Source: Candidatus Amulumruptor caecigallinarius (GTDB lineage: Bacteria; Bacteroidota; Bacteroidia; Bacteroidales; Muribaculaceae). From it: a stretch of 64,000 nucleotides of DNA. Below the pieces are notes generated by a model. It was not told the DNA's origin, searched no databases, and saw nothing but the letters and a program-made list of their open reading frames with translations. Below, piece after piece: positions 42,833 through 51,788 of this stretch; the stretch's first letter is position 1, and every line of letters begins with the position of its first letter. The translations under genes and the position numbers were made by a program. The stretch lies in NCBI GenBank assembly GCA_023665605.1, contig JAMPDP010000001.1:319129-383128 (forward strand), written 5' to 3'.

Positions 42833-44350
42833 TCAGAAACGGTAATAGATGAACTGAGACTCACTGTGAGCCGCTCCGGCATATATCAGGAAGCCGAGGA
42901 GCATATATACAGCCATCCTCAAGAATGTGTTGCGGGGCACTCTGGCCAAGCCGAAGCTGAGGGTGCGCGCATGCCACTCCACCACCAGCATTGCCCCAGC
43001 AGCCAGCCAGGACAAGTGCAGCGTCAGCCACACAGCCACTGTGACGGGAGCCATGATGACAGAGACCGCGAATGCCGCGGCAGCCCCGCCAAGCAACCAT
43101 TTCCCGGCCCCGGCCCGCCAGACAAATGCCGCCGCCAACAGGACAGCCGCAGTTGCCGCAAGCCCCGGAGCCGCACGCATAAGCATACTGCCGCCGGCAG
43201 CGAGCGAATCGGCTCGCATGATCACACAATTGACAGATCTCACCAGGCAGGTCAGCACAATCTTATGTGCATCACGGCGGGTGGCCACCGGGGAATCGAG
43301 CTTGTAGTTGGCACAACCGCCGGCCACAGACAGCACAAGCCATACACCGCCCAGAAGTCCCCACACTACAAAGGTCCACGCGGCACCGTGCCACAGGCCC
43401 GAGAGCAGGAACACCACCATCATGTTGACATACTTGTTGCCGCTGCGCGACCCTCCCATCGGGATGTAAACGTAGGTGCGAAACCATTCCATCAGCGTGC
43501 GGTTCCAGCGCCGCCACATCTCGCGAGCATTGCGTGAATAGAGCGGAAAGAGGAAGTTGTCTGACAGTCGAAATCCCAGCAGCTGCGCAGAGCCGCGGGC
43601 TATGTCGCAGTAGCCGGAAAAGTCGGCATATATCTGAATCAAAAAGAACCACACGACGAGGCCAGCTGACACAGACCCGCCAAGCCCGGGAGCGACATCG
43701 CCGCCGTAGGCTGCGTCAACCCACGGCGCAATCCCGTCGGCCACCACCACCTTTTTGAACAATCCCCACAGTATGCGCCGCATCCCCTCCACGGCCTCCC
43801 CATAGTCAAACGGAGCTATCCGCCTGAACTGAGGCAGCATCCGCGACGCGGACTCGATGGGGCCAGCCACAAGCTGAGGGAAGAAGGCTATGTAAAGCGA
43901 GAAGTTGAGCAGGTTGCGTTCCGCAGATACACGCCCGCAAAGAACGTCAATAGAGTAGCCCACTGCCTGAAAGGTGTAAAACGAGATGCCCACGGGGAGC
44001 AACACCCTGACAGTGAACCAGTCCATCTCCCAGCCGAAATTGGCAAACAGCCAGCGCAGATTCTCGGCGAAAAAGCCGAGATACTTGAAAGCCACTAAGA
44101 TGCCGAGATTGACAGCGACACTCAACGCTGCCAGGGTGCGCCGGTGACTGCCGGGCAGAGCGCACGCCCATGAGACAAGGGTTGACAGCAAGAGCAACCC
44201 TGCAAAGCGCCAGTCCCACCATGCGTAGAAGAAATAGCTCGCTGCCAGCAACACTATGTTACGCCCGACAATGCTGCGATGCAAGGGCCACCTCACAAGC
44301 ACAAACACCAGCGGCAGCAGCAACGCGTAGGCAAGCGAAACAAAAGTCAT
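42833..44350 (-). CDS. MBOAT family O-acyltransferase (AlgI/DltB-like)
   Basis: 505-residue polytopic membrane enzyme. The family core is clear: FFPQLVAGPIESASRMLPQ, FFLIQIYADFSGYCDIARG, NFLFPLYSRNAREMWRRWN and SGLWHGAAWTFVVWG with the invariant active-site His near residue 322. It moves acyl groups from the cytoplasm to extracytoplasmic glycans. A TAATTTTG box (minus strand, 44362-44355) places transcription start near 44349, essentially on the ATG, so the message may be leaderless. Polysaccharide target unknown. Confidence 0.92.
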   Translation of the reverse strand: MTFVSLAYALLLPLVFVLVRWPLHRSIVGRNIVLLAASYFFYAWWDWRFAGLLLLSTLVSWACALPGSHRRTLAALSVAVNLGILVAFKYLGFFAENLRWLFANFGWEMDWFTVRVLLPVGISFYTFQAVGYSIDVLCGRVSAERNLLNFSLYIAFFPQLVAGPIESASRMLPQFRRIAPFDYGEAVEGMRRILWGLFKKVVVADGIAPWVDAAYGGDVAPGLGGSVSAGLVVWFFLIQIYADFSGYCDIARGSAQLLGFRLSDNFLFPLYSRNAREMWRRWNRTLMEWFRTYVYIPMGGSRSGNKYVNMMVVFLLSGLWHGAAWTFVVWGLLGGVWLVLSVAGGCANYKLDSPVATRRDAHKIVLTCLVRSVNCVIMRADSLAAGGSMLMRAAPGLAATAAVLLAAAFVWRAGAGKWLLGGAAAAFAVSVIMAPVTVAVWLTLHLSWLAAGAMLVVEWHARTLSFGLARVPRNTFLRMAVYMLLGFLIYAGAAHSESQFIYYRF

Positions 44351-44354
44351 GCCG

Positions 44355-44362
44355 CAAAATTA
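44355..44362 (-). promoter_or_regulatory. Promoter -7 box for the MBOAT operon
   Basis: Minus-strand TAATTTTG followed by C matches TAnnTTTG immediately before the start codon. The -33 is weak. Confidence 0.5.
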
Positions 44363-44531
44363 CAAAATGTTTCATTGTCGGCAGCCACGAAAAGCCTCCG
44401 GGATGCGTTTTTCAGCTCAGCCACTCCACCGGCACGCGCCTCGGGTATGATGCCGCGTTTTACCGGCAATAAGTCTGTCCGATATAGTCTGTCCGACGAA
44501 CTATGGTGGAGGGATGTCGATGAAAAATCAT

Positions 44532-44539
44532 TATATTTG
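44532..44539 (+). promoter_or_regulatory. Promoter -7 box for the MACPF gene
   Basis: TATATTTG followed by C. It lies inside the longer open frame beginning at 44514, which is why the start at 44628 is preferred. Confidence 0.6.
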
Positions 44540-44627
44540 CACTTCGGGAATCCGACTCTTGCCAATCCATCACTCTTTCAGCACACATACCTGCTTTTCA
44601 CATCACATATACTTGCACCTCTCGCCC

Positions 44628-46766
44628 ATGAAACGCTGCTATACATCCCTTTTGCGAATGCGCACAGCGGGAAAAGCCCTGCTGCTGGCTGCCGCCGCCT
44701 CCATGTGGTCATGCGATGACAATGAAGAACTTTGCGCTCCCGAACCTCCCATCCCCGCCACCATCGACGGTGCCATTGACATAGCCAACGGCATGAACGT
44801 GGTGATGGTTGACTTAGACGCGCCTGAGAGCTTTGAGCTCAGGCTTGGCACAAAGCGGGCTGTGCGCCACGTCACCGATGCCGGATGCCCGGTGGAGTTT
44901 GCGCTTTGCACGGATGCCGACACTACTCGCACCCTCAGAATCACATCTGTGGGGACTCTCAGCGATGCCGACCTGCCGAAAATATACAATCTCCATCTGG
45001 AGCTGGAGGACGGCTCCCTCACCAAGGATGTCAAGCTGGTGCTTCGCCGCAAGGTAGGGGTGCAGGATGTGAGCGAGTATGCCAAGAAAATCGGTCAGGG
45101 CACCAAAGTGTGGGCCGACCTGGGCAACGTCACCTTCGCGGTGCTTGACTTTGACGCAATCGCCCCGCAATTGCAGGACAATGTCAACACCCTGGGCAGC
45201 GGCGAGCACTTTGAGATTGCCGGCTCGCGCTATGACGAGACCATGGAGAAGATGAGCGTCAACGTGGGCATAGCCGGCAGCTCGCCTAACATCGCCAAGA
45301 AATTTTTTATGTCTGGCGGAGGCACGTTCAGCCAGGAAACGTGTACCCATAACATCAACAACATAGAGTTTTATCTCGGCTATTATTACAAGGTAATGGC
45401 CGAGGTGAAGCTCAACCGCGCCTGGCTCGCCAATCATGAGCAGAATGGCACGCTCTATGCCCTGCTTGACACCGTCGCCAACGACGTGCTCAACAATCCG
45501 GGCACCGGAGCTTATGCCCTCTACAGCAATGACGAAGCGGGCATGGCGCAGCTCTTTGACGACTACGGCACCCACGTGATCATGCAAGGCTCCTTCGGTG
45601 GCAACTACATATATATGTATGGCCGGTACGAGAACGCCTATGAGGAGAGCATTGGCCACGACGCCAGCGCAAACATCAAGTTCACACAGTCAAACGGCGA
45701 GGCTGCCCGCACCTGGCTCGAACAGTATCAGAAAAAGATGTGCAGCTCATACATCTCTGCCGATGGCGAAGGGGGCGACTACACATCGGATTACCGCGCC
45801 GTCACCGTGGGCTTTGACATGACGATTGCCACCGGAGGCGACGGCAGCATGGACATCGAGACGTGGGACGCCACCATACGCTCTGACAACCCCGGCGGTT
45901 GGGCTCTGGTCAGCTACACCACCCTTGACACACAGGAAGACCATGACGGACACCTGCTCCCCATCACGGAGTTCATCTGTGACCCGGAGCGCAAAGCCGC
46001 CGCCGAGAAATACATGGAGGCCTACCTCAAGCAGAAGGTCAAGGAGCTGACAGAGGCAAAACTCGTGCTCGCCGACTTCAAGATGGTCGCCGCCGATGAC
46101 CACCGTGCCAAGGGGACTCCCAAACCGATAGTGGACAAGGGGCCTGACGGCAAAACAAATTACTTGTATTTCCCGGTGATGGCCAACAAGCATGCCCCAA
46201 CCGACAAGGGTTACTCACTGCAGACGCACCAGGACGAATATGTGGTGGACTCCGGCACGAATGCCCATTACTGGTATTATGCACTGGGGTACGACCATGA
46301 GTGCCCCGGATTCACCGACATACGCTTTGACAATCACGAGCATGATGACTGGACACGCCGTGGCACACACGCCAACGACGGCGTGGTGGGCGCAATCAAC
46401 AACAACTACGTGATGATCAAGCCGGGCACCTCCACCACCCCCTACGAGGATAAGATCAAGGCCGTGGCCCTGATGAAGGAGAGCGACGACGGCTGCGTCA
46501 CCGTGGGCGACCGCCTCATCGGCTCAACAGGCGGCTCGGAGTTCAAGAAACCCTTTGAGTCCTCGGAGACCAAGGCCAACTACGATGCCTACTGGGAGCT
46601 GGGACACGGGCGATATGACAAGACGGTGTTCTACTCCTCAGGACTGGTCACATACAACCACTTCTACATTGTATACAGCAAGAACCCGCTGCCGCTGACC
46701 AAGCTGTCGTTCGGCGACGGCTCCGTCACCCCGCCCATCTCCCACCCGACGAAGTGGGGCTACTGA
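44628..46766 (+). CDS. MACPF/perforin-domain lipoprotein (BSAP-like)
   Basis: 712 residues. The signal peptide AGKALLLAAAASMWSC ends at a Cys followed by DDNEE, so it is a probable lipoprotein. Acidic residues after the Cys resemble the surface-export signal of Bacteroidota lipoproteins. The MACPF signature is clear at about 311-328: DDYGTHVIMQGSFGG (Y-G-T-H...GG). An N-terminal domain (about 40-130) and a C-terminal beta-rich region (about 480-712; NAHYWYYALGYDHE) flank it. Bacteroidales MACPF proteins include BSAP toxins that kill close relatives. Start at 44628 is chosen because a promoter lies at 44532. Single gene with its own terminator. Confidence 0.88.
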   Translation: MKRCYTSLLRMRTAGKALLLAAAASMWSCDDNEELCAPEPPIPATIDGAIDIANGMNVVMVDLDAPESFELRLGTKRAVRHVTDAGCPVEFALCTDADTTRTLRITSVGTLSDADLPKIYNLHLELEDGSLTKDVKLVLRRKVGVQDVSEYAKKIGQGTKVWADLGNVTFAVLDFDAIAPQLQDNVNTLGSGEHFEIAGSRYDETMEKMSVNVGIAGSSPNIAKKFFMSGGGTFSQETCTHNINNIEFYLGYYYKVMAEVKLNRAWLANHEQNGTLYALLDTVANDVLNNPGTGAYALYSNDEAGMAQLFDDYGTHVIMQGSFGGNYIYMYGRYENAYEESIGHDASANIKFTQSNGEAARTWLEQYQKKMCSSYISADGEGGDYTSDYRAVTVGFDMTIATGGDGSMDIETWDATIRSDNPGGWALVSYTTLDTQEDHDGHLLPITEFICDPERKAAAEKYMEAYLKQKVKELTEAKLVLADFKMVAADDHRAKGTPKPIVDKGPDGKTNYLYFPVMANKHAPTDKGYSLQTHQDEYVVDSGTNAHYWYYALGYDHECPGFTDIRFDNHEHDDWTRRGTHANDGVVGAINNNYVMIKPGTSTTPYEDKIKAVALMKESDDGCVTVGDRLIGSTGGSEFKKPFESSETKANYDAYWELGHGRYDKTVFYSSGLVTYNHFYIVYSKNPLPLTKLSFGDGSVTPPISHPTKWGY

Positions 46767-46807
46767 CACTGCCCGGCTGAGGTTTTCTACCCATACTGCA
46801 AGCTCTT

Positions 46808-46837
46808 ACGGGGAGGGGAAAATGTCACCCTCCCCGT
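46808..46837 (+). terminator. Terminator of the MACPF gene
   Basis: ACGGGGAGGG (46808-46817) pairs perfectly with CCCTCCCCGT (46828-46837). Followed by TGCTGCCTTTATG. Confidence 0.7.
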
Positions 46838-46900
46838 TGCTGCCTTTATGATTTCGGGAAAATAGGTTGACGGGGGGAGGAGCTATTGACTTTTTTTTGC

Positions 46901-46908
46901 TATTTTTG
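46901..46908 (+). promoter_or_regulatory. Promoter -7 box for the endonuclease gene
   Basis: TATTTTTG followed by CA, preceded by a T8 run. 61 bp before the ATG. Confidence 0.55.
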
Positions 46909-46968
46909 CATTGTCGCCGATAGCGGCCTCTCTCCGATAACACTTGCATTGTCCGACTTTCTTACTCC

Positions 46969-48654
46969 ATGAACAAGCTCCTCCATATCATCACAGTGGT
47001 GGCAATGGGTGCGGTGTCGCTCTCCGCGGCCGCCCAGTATCAGTATCCCACGGGATACTACAACACACTCGACGGCAAGACCGGTGCCGACCTCAAGTCG
47101 GCTCTGCATGCCATGATTCAGCCCAAGTACAGCAACCTCACAAGCTACAGCTCATACTATTACAACAAGCTCCCCGAGTACTTCCAGCGCACTGATGCCC
47201 GGGAGGAGGGGGGTGTGCGCTACTGGTGGGACATGTACAGCAACATCCCCTTCGAGATACCCTCGTTCAAAGGACTCAACCGCGAGCACTCCTTCCCCAA
47301 AAGCTGGTGGGGAGGGGCGCAGGACATACCTCCTTACATTGACCTCAATCACCTCTACCCCTCTGAGGCGGCAGCCAACCAGGCCAAGAGCAACTACCCG
47401 CTGGGCGAAGTGGCCAGCGCCACCTTTGACAACTCTGTGGTGCGCGTGGGTTCGCCCATGTCGGGCCAGGGCGGCCAGTCCAAGTTTGTCTTCGAGCCCA
47501 ATGAGGAATACAAGGGTGACTTTGCCCGCACTTACTTCTACATGGTGACCTGCTACAGCAACCTCACCTGGAACCCCTCATATTCATGGATGCTTCGCCA
47601 GGACGATTACCCCACCCTCAAGGACTGGGCCATCACCCTGCTGCTGAAGTGGCATCGCGAAGACCCCGTGAGCGACAAGGAGACGGCGCGCAACAATGCC
47701 GTGTACTCCATCCAGAGCAACCGCAACCCGTTCATCGACCTCCCCGAGCTGGCTGAATACATCTGGGGCTCCGAGAAGGGCAACGCTTTCCACCCCGGGG
47801 CCGGCGGCTCTGACATGGAGCTGATCTCGCCGGAGCCGGACATCACCGTGGACTTCAACCAGGTGGCTCTGGGGATGAGTGCCACATCCAACGTGCTGCT
47901 GCGCACCAACGGAGCCACCAACAAGGTGAAAATCTCCATCTATGACGCTGCCAACCCGGAGAGCACCAAGATGTTCAGCGTGTCGCACAAGGAGGTAAGC
48001 GCCGCCGATGCCAATGCCGGAGTGATGCTCACCGTCACTTACACTCCCACGGACCTCGGCAACCATGCCTCGCGACTGGTGTTCGGCGGCTTCCCTAACC
48101 TGAAGACCTATGGCGTGAGCCTCCTCGGCGAGTGCCTGCCCAAGCCCACGCTCACAGCCCCCGTGGCCACCGATGCCACCGACATCACCGATGACTCCTA
48201 CGTGGCACACTGGAGTGTGCCCGAGAGCGAGGATGTGGACTACTACGAGGTGACGCGCGTGCGCCACAAAGGCACCACCGAACTCAGCGAAGTGCTCCTC
48301 GCCGAGGAAAACTTCCTCGAGATTACCGACTTCGCCGACTCTGACTATGACACGTACTCGGTGCGCAGCGTGCGCCTGGGATGCTACTCCTCCGGCTCCA
48401 ACACCGTCACCGTGCTCCACGACTCCTCGATAGAGCGCATCCCCGGCAACACGGCCATTGACTTCGTGCCCGTGCCGGGTGGCGTCTACGTCAACTGCGG
48501 CCTTGCCCACTCTGTGGCCGACATCTACGATGTTACCGGTCGCCACATCCTTCACATTGACCCGCTGGTCAACGGCATGACCATCCGTCTTGCCCCCGGC
48601 ATATACATTGCCGACACGCCCCTGACCGCCCCCGTCAAGATGATGGTAGAGTAA
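46969..48654 (+). CDS. Secreted endonuclease I family protein
   Basis: 561 residues with a signal peptide (ending SLSAAAQ). The EndA/NucM nuclease domain (about 25-260) has GLNREHSFPKSWWGG and the metal/catalytic block DLNHLYPSEAAANQAKSNYPLGEV. After it come Ig-like beta domains (about 290-480). A short C-terminal module with VADIYDVTGRHIL and LAPGIYIADTP resembles the tails of secreted Bacteroidota proteins (T9SS type A-like). It probably degrades extracellular DNA for nutrition or defence. Single gene between MACPF and the kinase gene. Confidence 0.9.
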   Translation: MNKLLHIITVVAMGAVSLSAAAQYQYPTGYYNTLDGKTGADLKSALHAMIQPKYSNLTSYSSYYYNKLPEYFQRTDAREEGGVRYWWDMYSNIPFEIPSFKGLNREHSFPKSWWGGAQDIPPYIDLNHLYPSEAAANQAKSNYPLGEVASATFDNSVVRVGSPMSGQGGQSKFVFEPNEEYKGDFARTYFYMVTCYSNLTWNPSYSWMLRQDDYPTLKDWAITLLLKWHREDPVSDKETARNNAVYSIQSNRNPFIDLPELAEYIWGSEKGNAFHPGAGGSDMELISPEPDITVDFNQVALGMSATSNVLLRTNGATNKVKISIYDAANPESTKMFSVSHKEVSAADANAGVMLTVTYTPTDLGNHASRLVFGGFPNLKTYGVSLLGECLPKPTLTAPVATDATDITDDSYVAHWSVPESEDVDYYEVTRVRHKGTTELSEVLLAEENFLEITDFADSDYDTYSVRSVRLGCYSSGSNTVTVLHDSSIERIPGNTAIDFVPVPGGVYVNCGLAHSVADIYDVTGRHILHIDPLVNGMTIRLAPGIYIADTPLTAPVKMMVE

Positions 48655-48689
48655 GAGGTTGCTCTCTGACTCATAAACTTCGCAAACTG

Positions 48690-49538
48690 ATGAAAGTAAT
48701 AGCTGACAGCAGCTCAACGCGCACCGAGTGGGCCCTTGTGGACGGCTCCACCGTAGTGGAGCAGGTCACCACCGAGGGTCTCAACCCCTACCTGCAGACA
48801 CGCCGCGAAATCTCCCACAGCGTGCGCCTGGGACTCCCTGACATATTCTTCAAGCGCCGCTGGGAGCATGTGTACTTCTACGGTGCCGGCTGCGGCACCT
48901 CCGAGCGCTCCAAAGTGATGGAAGCCTCGCTGGTGGCTCAGTTCCGCACACCCGTGACGGTGATGAGCGACATCACCGGTGCTGCCCGCGGCCTGCTCAT
49001 CGACGAGCCCGGCATGGCGTGCATCCTCGGCACCGGCTCCAACTCATGCCTATACGACGGCGAGCAGATCACCCACAACGTCCCCTCGCTGGGCTACATC
49101 CTCGGCGACGAGGGGAGCGGGGCTTACATTGGCAAGCGCTTCCTCGGCGACTGCCTCAAAGGCATCGCCCCCGAAAGGGTACGCACACGCTTCCTGGAGG
49201 TGTGTGACCAGACTCCGGAGAGCATCATGGATGCCGTCAACGGCGGCCCAATGCCCAACCGCACTCTCTCGAAGTTCGCCTCCTACCTGAGCGGCATGCT
49301 CGATGACCCGTACGTATACCAGCTGGTGTACTCCTGCATCATGACATTCTTCACCCGCAACATCGCCGGCTACGGGCGCATCGACGTGCCGGTGTCGTTC
49401 GTGGGCTCGGTGGCTTGCGCCTACACCGACATACTCCACAAGATTGCCGACTCGTTTGGCCTGACGGTGGACAAGATTGAGCGCAGCTCCCTCCCCGGCC
49501 TGGTGAAGTATCATTCTCTGCGCAATGATGGCAAGTGA
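48690..49538 (+). CDS. BadF/BadG family kinase, GlcNAc-kinase-like
   Basis: 282 residues of the ASKHA fold: phosphate-1 loop VIADSSSTRTEWALVDG, phosphate-2/adenosine motifs GMACILGTGSNSCLYDG and GYILGDEGSGAYIGKRFL. The closest known members are N-acetylglucosamine (and MurNAc) kinases. It is the first gene of a five-gene run whose other members point to peptidoglycan sugar and peptide salvage. The stop overlaps the next start by 14 bp. Confidence 0.88.
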   Translation: MKVIADSSSTRTEWALVDGSTVVEQVTTEGLNPYLQTRREISHSVRLGLPDIFFKRRWEHVYFYGAGCGTSERSKVMEASLVAQFRTPVTVMSDITGAARGLLIDEPGMACILGTGSNSCLYDGEQITHNVPSLGYILGDEGSGAYIGKRFLGDCLKGIAPERVRTRFLEVCDQTPESIMDAVNGGPMPNRTLSKFASYLSGMLDDPYVYQLVYSCIMTFFTRNIAGYGRIDVPVSFVGSVACAYTDILHKIADSFGLTVDKIERSSLPGLVKYHSLRNDGK

Positions 49539-50796
49539 CAGCATTGCCCCCGGCATGGTATTGGCTTTAAGTAACGGGGTGACTCAGTTCACCCTCTCTG
49601 CCGTGCCCCCGCAGATGCTTGACGGTGCCGAGGAGCGCATACGCGCCGTGATGGCAGACACCGGAGCCGTCATGGTCTACGCCGACGGCGTGGACGCTGA
49701 CGGCACACCGCTGCCGCTCATCGACTGCACACCCGGCGGTGGCCTGCGCGATGACTTTGACTTCGGCCCGGCTGTATGGTTTCCCTCACGGCTCCTTGAC
49801 AAGCACCCCCTGCCTCGGACCAAGACTGACTTTTACCGCCTGCGGCTCGCCCTGAGCCTCGAAGGGCCGGTGGTACATATCGCCGAGCCGCTTTACATAG
49901 CTCCCGCCACTTCGGCCGTCTCGGCCTTTGCTTATGTCGACCCGGCCAACCGCGCATATCAGTCTGAGCTGGAGTTGATTGCCACCAATCATCTCAAGGC
50001 TGCCGGGGCATGGATTGACGGTTCCAAGGCCCGCGAGGCGGATCTGGAGGCAGGTGACTTCCCCGTGGAGGCATCGGTAATCATACCCGTGCGCAACCGC
50101 GAGCGCACCATTGCCGATGCCATCGCCTCGGCTCTGGAGCAGTGCGCTCCTTTTGACTTCAACGTGATTGTGGTGGACAACCACAGCTCTGACGGCACGT
50201 CCGCCATAGTGGCCGGGTATGCCGAGCGTGACCCGCGGGTGGTGCATCTCATGCCGCCGACAACAGGCTACGGCATTGGCGGTTGCTGGAACATCGCCCT
50301 GCACTCCCCCCGCTGCGGCCGCTTCGCCGTGCAGCTCGACAGTGACGACCTCTACTCCGCGCCTGACACTCTGGCGCGCATCGTGGCCAAGTTCCGCGCC
50401 GAGCGGTGTGCCATGGTGGTGGGCTCATATACACTTGTGGACTTCAACCGCCGCATCCTCCCCCCCGGGCTCATAGACCACCGCGAGTGGACTGCTGAGA
50501 ACGGCCCTAACAACCTGCTGAGGGTAAACGGCATGGGCGCTCCGCGGGCTTTTGTCACCGCCATTGCGCGACAGTTACCCTTCCCCAACGTGAGCTACGG
50601 CGAGGACTACGCCATGGCCCTGCGCATTAGCCGCACATGGCGCATCGGGCGCATCTTCGACTCCCTGTACCTCTGCCGCCGATGGGAGGGGAACTCCGAT
50701 GCACGCCCATCACGCGAGCAGCTCGCCCGCTTCAACAGCTACAAAGACCGGCTGCGCACACTCGAACTGGAAGCGCGCATCCGGCTGAACCGCTAA
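49525..50796 (+). CDS. Family 2 glycosyltransferase with N-terminal extension
   Basis: 423 residues (starts at 49525, 49528 or 49555 are all possible). About 180 N-terminal residues are not recognised. The GT-A domain starts VEASVIIPVRNRERTIADAIASALEQ and has the metal-binding DSDDLY. GGCWNIAL and GEDYAMALRIS are typical of GT2. Cytoplasmic, no membrane helices. It overlaps the kinase gene and precedes DUF4922 by 11 bp. Acceptor unknown; its place in the recycling-like operon is unusual. Confidence 0.85.
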   Translation: MMASDSIAPGMVLALSNGVTQFTLSAVPPQMLDGAEERIRAVMADTGAVMVYADGVDADGTPLPLIDCTPGGGLRDDFDFGPAVWFPSRLLDKHPLPRTKTDFYRLRLALSLEGPVVHIAEPLYIAPATSAVSAFAYVDPANRAYQSELELIATNHLKAAGAWIDGSKAREADLEAGDFPVEASVIIPVRNRERTIADAIASALEQCAPFDFNVIVVDNHSSDGTSAIVAGYAERDPRVVHLMPPTTGYGIGGCWNIALHSPRCGRFAVQLDSDDLYSAPDTLARIVAKFRAERCAMVVGSYTLVDFNRRILPPGLIDHREWTAENGPNNLLRVNGMGAPRAFVTAIARQLPFPNVSYGEDYAMALRISRTWRIGRIFDSLYLCRRWEGNSDARPSREQLARFNSYKDRLRTLELEARIRLNR

Positions 50797-50807
50797 CGCT
50801 GCGAGCA

Positions 50808-51788
50808 ATGAGCACGCCTCCGGTGAGTAGCACCCCGATGTACCCCTCCTGCGAGGAGCTGCACGCCTTCTTCACGCATCAACTGAAGTCGTGGCCGGAT
50901 GCGGCAGCGCGTTACGCTGCCCTCGCCGGAGTTGAGACGCGGCTGCTGACGGTGGACGGAATGCCATTCACGCTTCAGTTCAACCCTGCACGGGCTGTGA
51001 GCAGCAATGCAAAGACCGACGCGGCTTCCATCGCCGCCCGCCCCTGCTTCCTGTGCAGTGCCAACCGCCCGGCAGTGCAAGCGGCTATGCCGGTAGGGGT
51101 CGGTGGCCGCTTCGGGCTGTTGGTGAACCCATTCCCCATATTCCGCGAACACTTCACGGTGGTTGACAGCACTCACCGTCGTCAGCAACTCGACGGCGGG
51201 GCTCTGCGCACCCTGCTCGGGCTTGCGCGGAACGCCCCCGGCTACACATGGTTTTACAACGGCCCCCGCAGCGGAGCCTCCGCGCCTGACCATCTGCACC
51301 TCCAGGGTGCGCTCGACCCGTCAGGGACGATGAGTTTAACGGCAACGGCTCTGAACGGACGGCGGCTGCTCCGCCGCATGGGTGAGGCCACCGTGGCCGT
51401 ATGCCCCGGGCTGCCGGTGCGCCCCTTTGTCGTGGAGGGCGCGGATGTCGATGCCGTGGCGCGGCTCGTCGAGGCGATGATTGCCGCCATGCCCGTCAGA
51501 GAGGGTGAGTGGGAGCCGCGCATGAACGTCTACGCCTGCGCCACGCCCCATGGCTCTTTGGAGGTGGTCATCGTGGGGCGCGAAGAGCACCGCCCGCATC
51601 AATATTTTGACGGCTCCCTCCTCACCAGCCCCGGCGCGGCTGACATGGCCGGCTGCTTCATCACCACCCGCCGCGAGGACTTCAACGCTCTCAACGAAAC
51701 TACTCTGGCCGATATTCTATGCCAGACACGCATGGCCGACGAGCCATTTTACCAAACCATACTGAACGTAATCAGCACATCCCTGTGA
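50808..51788 (+). CDS. DUF4922 HIT-like nucleotidyltransferase/phosphorylase
   Basis: 326 residues from the ATG at 50808. CFLCSANRP (CxxC) and the HIT-superfamily motif SAPDHLHLQG (H-x-H-x-Q) are clear, as in galactose-1-phosphate uridylyltransferase and GDP-sugar phosphorylases. RPFVVEGADVD and a second His in HRPHQYF follow. It probably moves a nucleotide to or from a sugar phosphate, which fits a kinase made by the same operon. The stop overlaps the next GTG (GTGA). Confidence 0.86.
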   Translation: MSTPPVSSTPMYPSCEELHAFFTHQLKSWPDAAARYAALAGVETRLLTVDGMPFTLQFNPARAVSSNAKTDAASIAARPCFLCSANRPAVQAAMPVGVGGRFGLLVNPFPIFREHFTVVDSTHRRQQLDGGALRTLLGLARNAPGYTWFYNGPRSGASAPDHLHLQGALDPSGTMSLTATALNGRRLLRRMGEATVAVCPGLPVRPFVVEGADVDAVARLVEAMIAAMPVREGEWEPRMNVYACATPHGSLEVVIVGREEHRPHQYFDGSLLTSPGAADMAGCFITTRREDFNALNETTLADILCQTRMADEPFYQTILNVISTSL

